This document shows positions 59,596 to 64,000 of a DNA stretch of 64,000 nt, piece after piece. Source of the DNA: Chryseobacterium gleum (GTDB lineage: Bacteria; Bacteroidota; Bacteroidia; Flavobacteriales_D; Crocinitomicaceae); assembly GCA_945888595.1 (NCBI GenBank), contig CAMDAO010000002.1, positions 1 to 64,000 on the forward strand. The letters run 5' to 3'. The number at the start of each line of letters is the position of its first letter. Positions within the stretch are counted from its first letter, which is position 1. The notes beneath the pieces were generated by a model. The model saw only the letters and a program-made list of their open reading frames with translations, had not been told where the DNA came from and did not search any database. The translations under genes and the position numbers were made by a program.

Positions 59596-62202
59596 ATGAC
59601 ATTGATACATCGGCTCTTACATTCTTTTATATTTTTAAGTGTAGCTTTTTCAGCTACTTCTCAGCAAGATCCAGTGACGATTGGTGGCGGACTAGAGATT
59701 GATTTTAATTTGCCTAAAAAATATGAAATTGGGGGTATTCGAATTGATGGAGCTGACAATTTTGACCACTCAGCAATAAAATTAATTGCAGGACTAAATC
59801 AAGGTCAAACTATTCAAATACCGGGGGAAAAAATTTCGAAGGCGATAAGAAATTTATGGAAAGAGGAATTGTTTTCTGGTGTGGAAATTTTTATTGAAAA
59901 GGAAGTTGCTGGAGTTGCTTATTTAGTGATTAAATTAAATCCAAGACCTAAATTATCTCGATTTAAATTTAAAGGGGTTAATAAAAGAGAAGCCGATAAA
60001 ATTAGAGAAGAAATTACTTTATTTTCAGGAAAGACAATTACAGAAAATCTGGTTTATTCTACAAACAATAAAATTAAAAACTATTTCAAAGAGAAAGGTT
60101 ACTATTCAGTGGATGTAAAAATTAATAGGATTGTAGATACGTTAATCAATAATTCAGAAATATTTTTAATCGATATTACTAAAAATCAAAAAATTAAAAT
60201 TGCGAAGTTAAATATCATTGGCAACGAATCTATTCCAACTTGGAAATTAAAAATGGCCATGAAAGATACGAAGCAAATGGCTTTTTGGAGATTTTGGAAG
60301 CGTTCAAAATACACTAAAGTTTCTTATGATCGAGATAAAATTTCCATGATGAATAAGTTTAATTCTATTGGATTAAGGGATGCGGTGATTACTTCTGACA
60401 CCATGTTTTTAAGAGATAAAAAAAGCTTAGTTATCAATATTAATATTGATGAAGGATTTAAATATTACTTTGGAAACATCGATTGGATTGGAAACACTAA
60501 GTTTCGATCTAGTTATTTAGACACAGTTTTAGGAATAAAAGAGGGAGATATGTACGATAAGTCATTGTTGGATACTCGTTTAAATATGAGTCAAGATGGG
60601 CGCGACATTTCATCTTTATACATGGACAGAGGCTATTTGTTTTTTCAGATTACTCCTGTTGAAACAAATGTTACCAATAATCATATCAATTTTCAAATGA
60701 GATTGATTGAAGGAAAAGAAGCTCGAATTAAAAGAATTATCATCAAAGGAAATACGAAAACAAATGACTATGTGATTCGTCGAGAAATAAGAACCAAACC
60801 TGGAGATCTTTTTAATCGTAATGATATAATCCGGACACAAAGAGAATTGGCGCAATTGGGGTATTTTAATGAGCAAGGATTCCAAATCAATCCAATTCCT
60901 AATCCTGCCGACGGAACAGTAGATATTGAATATACGGTGGAAGAAAAGTCCTCTGACCAAATTGAATTATCCGGTGGATACGGAGGAAGAAATGGATCCA
61001 CAAGCAGTATGAGTGGAATGAGCGGTTACGGCGGAGGTGGTCTAATCGGCACGCTTGGTTTAACATTTAATAATTTTTCAACAAAAAATTTCTGGAATAA
61101 AGATTCATGGTCTCCATTACCAGGAGGAGATGGGCAAAGGTTATCAATTAGAGCGCAATCGAATGGTAAGTATTACCAAGGATATAATTTTTCATTTACG
61201 GAACCATGGTTAGGAGGAAAAAAACCTAATTCGTTAACATATTGGGTCAATCATACCGAACTTAACAGGAGTGGTTTAGCGAAATCAAATACCAACTATA
61301 GCGGATTGGGTATTACTGGTGTTGGTGTAGGTTTAGGAAGAAGAAAAAAATTCCCGGATGATTATTTTAGCGCCTATTATGAATTATCGTATCAATATTA
61401 TGATATACGATCATATCCTCTTTGGGCTTCTTTTCCTACCGGATTTGCAAATGATTTAAGTTTAAAATATGTTCTTCAACGAAATTCAATAAGTGCGCCA
61501 ATTTATCCTCAAGGGGGATCAAATATTACGTTAACCGCCAAAAGTAGTGCTCCTTATTCATTATTCGAGGGGGTTTCTGATTATTCAAATCAAACGGGTC
61601 AGCAGCGATATAAATACTTGGAATATTTTAAAATTAAATTTACTGGTGAATGGTTTTTACCCTTAACTGTGGATAAAAAATTAGTTTTAAGAACGCGTTA
61701 TGGATTCGCATTTTTGGGAAGTTATTCTGCTTCAAAAGGATTAATTCCAAGTGAAAGATTTAGTTTAGGAGGCAGTGGTTTGACAGGTGTTGGACAAATG
61801 GGAGGAAGAGAGGTAATTGCTCTTAGAGGATATGAAGACAATTCAGTATCCTCCGCGTCTGGCGATCCGGTTATTGCAAAATATGTGATGGAATTAAGGT
61901 ACCCTATTTCATTAAATCCTCAAGCTACATTTTATGTTTTGGCTTTTGCCGAAGCGGGAAACACCTTCCCTTCTATCGCTAAATTTAATCCACTTAATGT
62001 AAAACGTTCTGCAGGGGTTGGGATTCGAGTATTTTTGCCAATGTTTGGTATGTTAGGGTTAGATTATGGTTTTGGTTTTGATAAATTGGACGCATGGTCA
62101 TCTGGTTACCAGTCTGCAAATGGATCTGATGCAGATATTATGTCAAAAGGCTACCATGGAAAAATCAGTTTTTCAATCGGTATGAATTTAGGGGATCTCT
62201 AA
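59596..62202 (+). CDS. bamA: outer membrane protein assembly factor BamA
   Basis: POTRA repeats, C-terminal Omp85 barrel (GGREVIALRGYEDNSV; IRVFLPMFGMLGLDYGFGFD). Confidence 0.94.
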   Translation: MTLIHRLLHSFIFLSVAFSATSQQDPVTIGGGLEIDFNLPKKYEIGGIRIDGADNFDHSAIKLIAGLNQGQTIQIPGEKISKAIRNLWKEELFSGVEIFIEKEVAGVAYLVIKLNPRPKLSRFKFKGVNKREADKIREEITLFSGKTITENLVYSTNNKIKNYFKEKGYYSVDVKINRIVDTLINNSEIFLIDITKNQKIKIAKLNIIGNESIPTWKLKMAMKDTKQMAFWRFWKRSKYTKVSYDRDKISMMNKFNSIGLRDAVITSDTMFLRDKKSLVININIDEGFKYYFGNIDWIGNTKFRSSYLDTVLGIKEGDMYDKSLLDTRLNMSQDGRDISSLYMDRGYLFFQITPVETNVTNNHINFQMRLIEGKEARIKRIIIKGNTKTNDYVIRREIRTKPGDLFNRNDIIRTQRELAQLGYFNEQGFQINPIPNPADGTVDIEYTVEEKSSDQIELSGGYGGRNGSTSSMSGMSGYGGGGLIGTLGLTFNNFSTKNFWNKDSWSPLPGGDGQRLSIRAQSNGKYYQGYNFSFTEPWLGGKKPNSLTYWVNHTELNRSGLAKSNTNYSGLGITGVGVGLGRRKKFPDDYFSAYYELSYQYYDIRSYPLWASFPTGFANDLSLKYVLQRNSISAPIYPQGGSNITLTAKSSAPYSLFEGVSDYSNQTGQQRYKYLEYFKIKFTGEWFLPLTVDKKLVLRTRYGFAFLGSYSASKGLIPSERFSLGGSGLTGVGQMGGREVIALRGYEDNSVSSASGDPVIAKYVMELRYPISLNPQATFYVLAFAEAGNTFPSIAKFNPLNVKRSAGVGIRVFLPMFGMLGLDYGFGFDKLDAWSSGYQSANGSDADIMSKGYHGKISFSIGMNLGDL

Positions 62203-62293
62203 AAGACGAAAATGGATGGATGCGTTTTCTCAATTTTCACATAGAAATTACAATATTTTAGTTAGTTTTGTCGTTTGCTATTCAAAAAAAAAT

Positions 62294-62809
62294 ATGAAAA
62301 CAATTATTCTTACTTTATTTCTATTTTTTGGCACAGCATTTGTCTTTGGGCAGAAGTATGCATACATAGACTCCGATTATATTCTGGAAAACGTTCCTGA
62401 ATATAAGGATGCAAAAGAAAAATTAGACAAATTAGCAGATCGATGGACAAAGGAAATTGAAGAAAGATATGCGATCATAAAAACTAAAAAAGATAATTTT
62501 TCAAGGGAGGAGGTTCTTTTACCTGCGGAAGAAAAGCAAAAACGAAAAGATGAAATTGTGAAAATGGAAACGGAAGCTATGGAAATGCAGAAAATGCGTT
62601 TTGGGGTTAAAGGTGATTATTTTCAAAAGAGACAAGAATTAGTGAAACCGATTCAAGATAAAGTTTTTGATGCAATGCAAACAGTGGCCTCTAAAAAGGC
62701 GTATACATTTGTGTTTGATAAGGCAAATCAGAGTAATTTAGTGTACGCTGACCCAAAGATGGAGATTAGTGATGCTATCTTAAAGGAAATGGGAATCACC
62801 GTTAAATAG
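62294..62809 (+). CDS. OmpH/Skp family outer membrane chaperone
   Basis: Signal peptide MKTIILTLFLFFGTAFVFGQ; YAYIDSDYILENVPEYKDAKEKL. Confidence 0.9.
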   Translation: MKTIILTLFLFFGTAFVFGQKYAYIDSDYILENVPEYKDAKEKLDKLADRWTKEIEERYAIIKTKKDNFSREEVLLPAEEKQKRKDEIVKMETEAMEMQKMRFGVKGDYFQKRQELVKPIQDKVFDAMQTVASKKAYTFVFDKANQSNLVYADPKMEISDAILKEMGITVK

Positions 62810-62839
62810 TTAGGAATAATAAATAAATATATAAGAAAA

Positions 62840-63355
62840 ATGAAAAAGTTAGTATTATCGATTTTAGTAATGTTGTGTGTAGGTTCTATATCTGCGCAGC
62901 AAAAATTGGGTCATGTGAATTCAGACTCGTTATTAACTAAAATGCCATCCCGTCAAAAAGCAATTTTATCACTGCAAAAATTTGAAGAAGATGGGTATAA
63001 AGAATTACAAGAAATGGAAGCAGATTTCAATAAATCTGTTGCCTTTTATGAAGCAAATCAAGCTACATACAGTCCAGTAATAAAGAAAATTGAAGAAGAA
63101 AAATTAAGAAAAAAATCTGCAGGAATGGAAGAGAGACAGCAATCTCTTAGTACAGAATTACAAGCAGTAAGCCAAGATTTGAATAAACCAATTTTAGGAC
63201 GAGTTCAACAAGCAATTGAGATTGTGGCGGACCGTAAAAAGTTGAGTTATGTATTTGACAAAAGTGTTGCTCTTTATACTAAAGGAGGAATAGATGTTAC
63301 TGCTGAAGTATTGGTTGAGTTACTAATATTGGACGCTGCTTCAACTCCAAAATAA
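62840..63355 (+). CDS. OmpH/Skp family outer membrane chaperone (tandem paralogue)
   Basis: Signal peptide; LGHVNSDSLLTKMPSRQKA; coiled-coil composition. Confidence 0.9.
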   Translation: MKKLVLSILVMLCVGSISAQQKLGHVNSDSLLTKMPSRQKAILSLQKFEEDGYKELQEMEADFNKSVAFYEANQATYSPVIKKIEEEKLRKKSAGMEERQQSLSTELQAVSQDLNKPILGRVQQAIEIVADRKKLSYVFDKSVALYTKGGIDVTAEVLVELLILDAASTPK

Positions 63356-63385
63356 TTTATTAACCTGTTTTCTGTGTTAATAGTA

Positions 63386-63418
63386 AAGGGTAATCTTATT
63401 TGATTACCCTTTTTTTTG
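63386..63418 (+). terminator. Rho-independent terminator after ompH pair
   Basis: AAGGGTAATC..GATTACCCTT followed by TTTTTTT. Confidence 0.85.
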
Positions 63419-63465
63419 TAGCTTTGATAGTATTTTTAATATAGTTCGGGTTTAAAAAGTTCCTA

Positions 63466-64000
63466 ATGAAAAGTAAAACGCCCATCGGTATTTTTGATTC
63501 AGGATACGGAGGATTAACAATTCTCTCAGATATTCAAAAAAAAATGCCGCAATATGATTATTTATATTTAGGTGATAATGCACGTGCTCCTTATGGGAAT
63601 CGTTCTTTTGATGTTGTTTATGAATTCACATTAGAGGGTGTTAAAGAATTGTTTTCAAGAGGATGTGAATTGGTAATTTTAGCTTGTAATACTGCTTCGG
63701 CTAAAGCACTTCGGACGATTCAGCAAAATGATTTACCGAATTTAGATTCAAATAAAAGAGTTCTTGGTGTTATTCGTCCAAGTACAGAAATAATAGGAGA
63801 TTTTTCTATATCAAATCATGTCGGAATTCTCGCAACAGAAGGAACGGTTAAATCAATGTCCTATCCGATTGAAATAAATAAATTTTCGCCGGATACAATC
63901 GTGTCGCAGCATGCCTGTTCAATGTGGGTTCCATTGATTGAAAGCGGTAACTATGAGTCAGAGGCTGGGCAAATGTTTATCAAAGAGGATGTAGAAAAGT
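63466..64000 (+). CDS. murI: glutamate racemase, truncated by window edge
   Basis: MKSKTPIGIFDSGYGGLTILSDIQKKMPQYDYLYLGDNARAPYGNRS..LVILACNTASAKALRTIQ; open to the window end. Confidence 0.93.
   Translation, partial: MKSKTPIGIFDSGYGGLTILSDIQKKMPQYDYLYLGDNARAPYGNRSFDVVYEFTLEGVKELFSRGCELVILACNTASAKALRTIQQNDLPNLDSNKRVLGVIRPSTEIIGDFSISNHVGILATEGTVKSMSYPIEINKFSPDTIVSQHACSMWVPLIESGNYESEAGQMFIKEDVEK

Overview
This 64 kb, AT-rich window reads as mostly core chromosome of a Bacteroidetes bacterium, probably Flavobacteriales-like. That rests on T9SS type A and type B sorting domains, DUF5686 proteins, an IPExxxVDY protein, SufS/SufE/DUF59/DUF2480, the uppS-bamA-ompH-ompH-murI order, and TAnnTTTG-type promoters. 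I support about 50 CDSs, one tRNA-Gln, and several hairpin/T-tract terminators. Two small ORFs below the track cutoff are added, plus a murI gene cut by the right edge. I found no CRISPR array, prophage, transposase, rRNA, or clear multi-gene defence/BGC island, and I do not see a convincing new multi-gene system. The most useful leads are: (1) a lolC/E-type permease downstream of rbfA whose conserved N-terminus has no ATG/GTG/TTG start; (2) a ParE/RelE-type toxin with an in-frame amber codon beside an intact antitoxin; (3) two degenerate AGAC heptad-repeat spacers, one beside a fabF sitting between SUF-associated genes; (4) a nested inverted/direct repeat element upstream of atpDC; (5) a palindrome in the etfBA/PPTase divergent promoter region; (6) two tiny unannotated protein genes, each with its own terminator; (7) a truncated DUF1016 nuclease fragment abutting a TrmH gene; (8) an archaeal-type GGGPS-like gene overlapping a PPTase gene. 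All family calls come from reading the translations by eye; no search was run.
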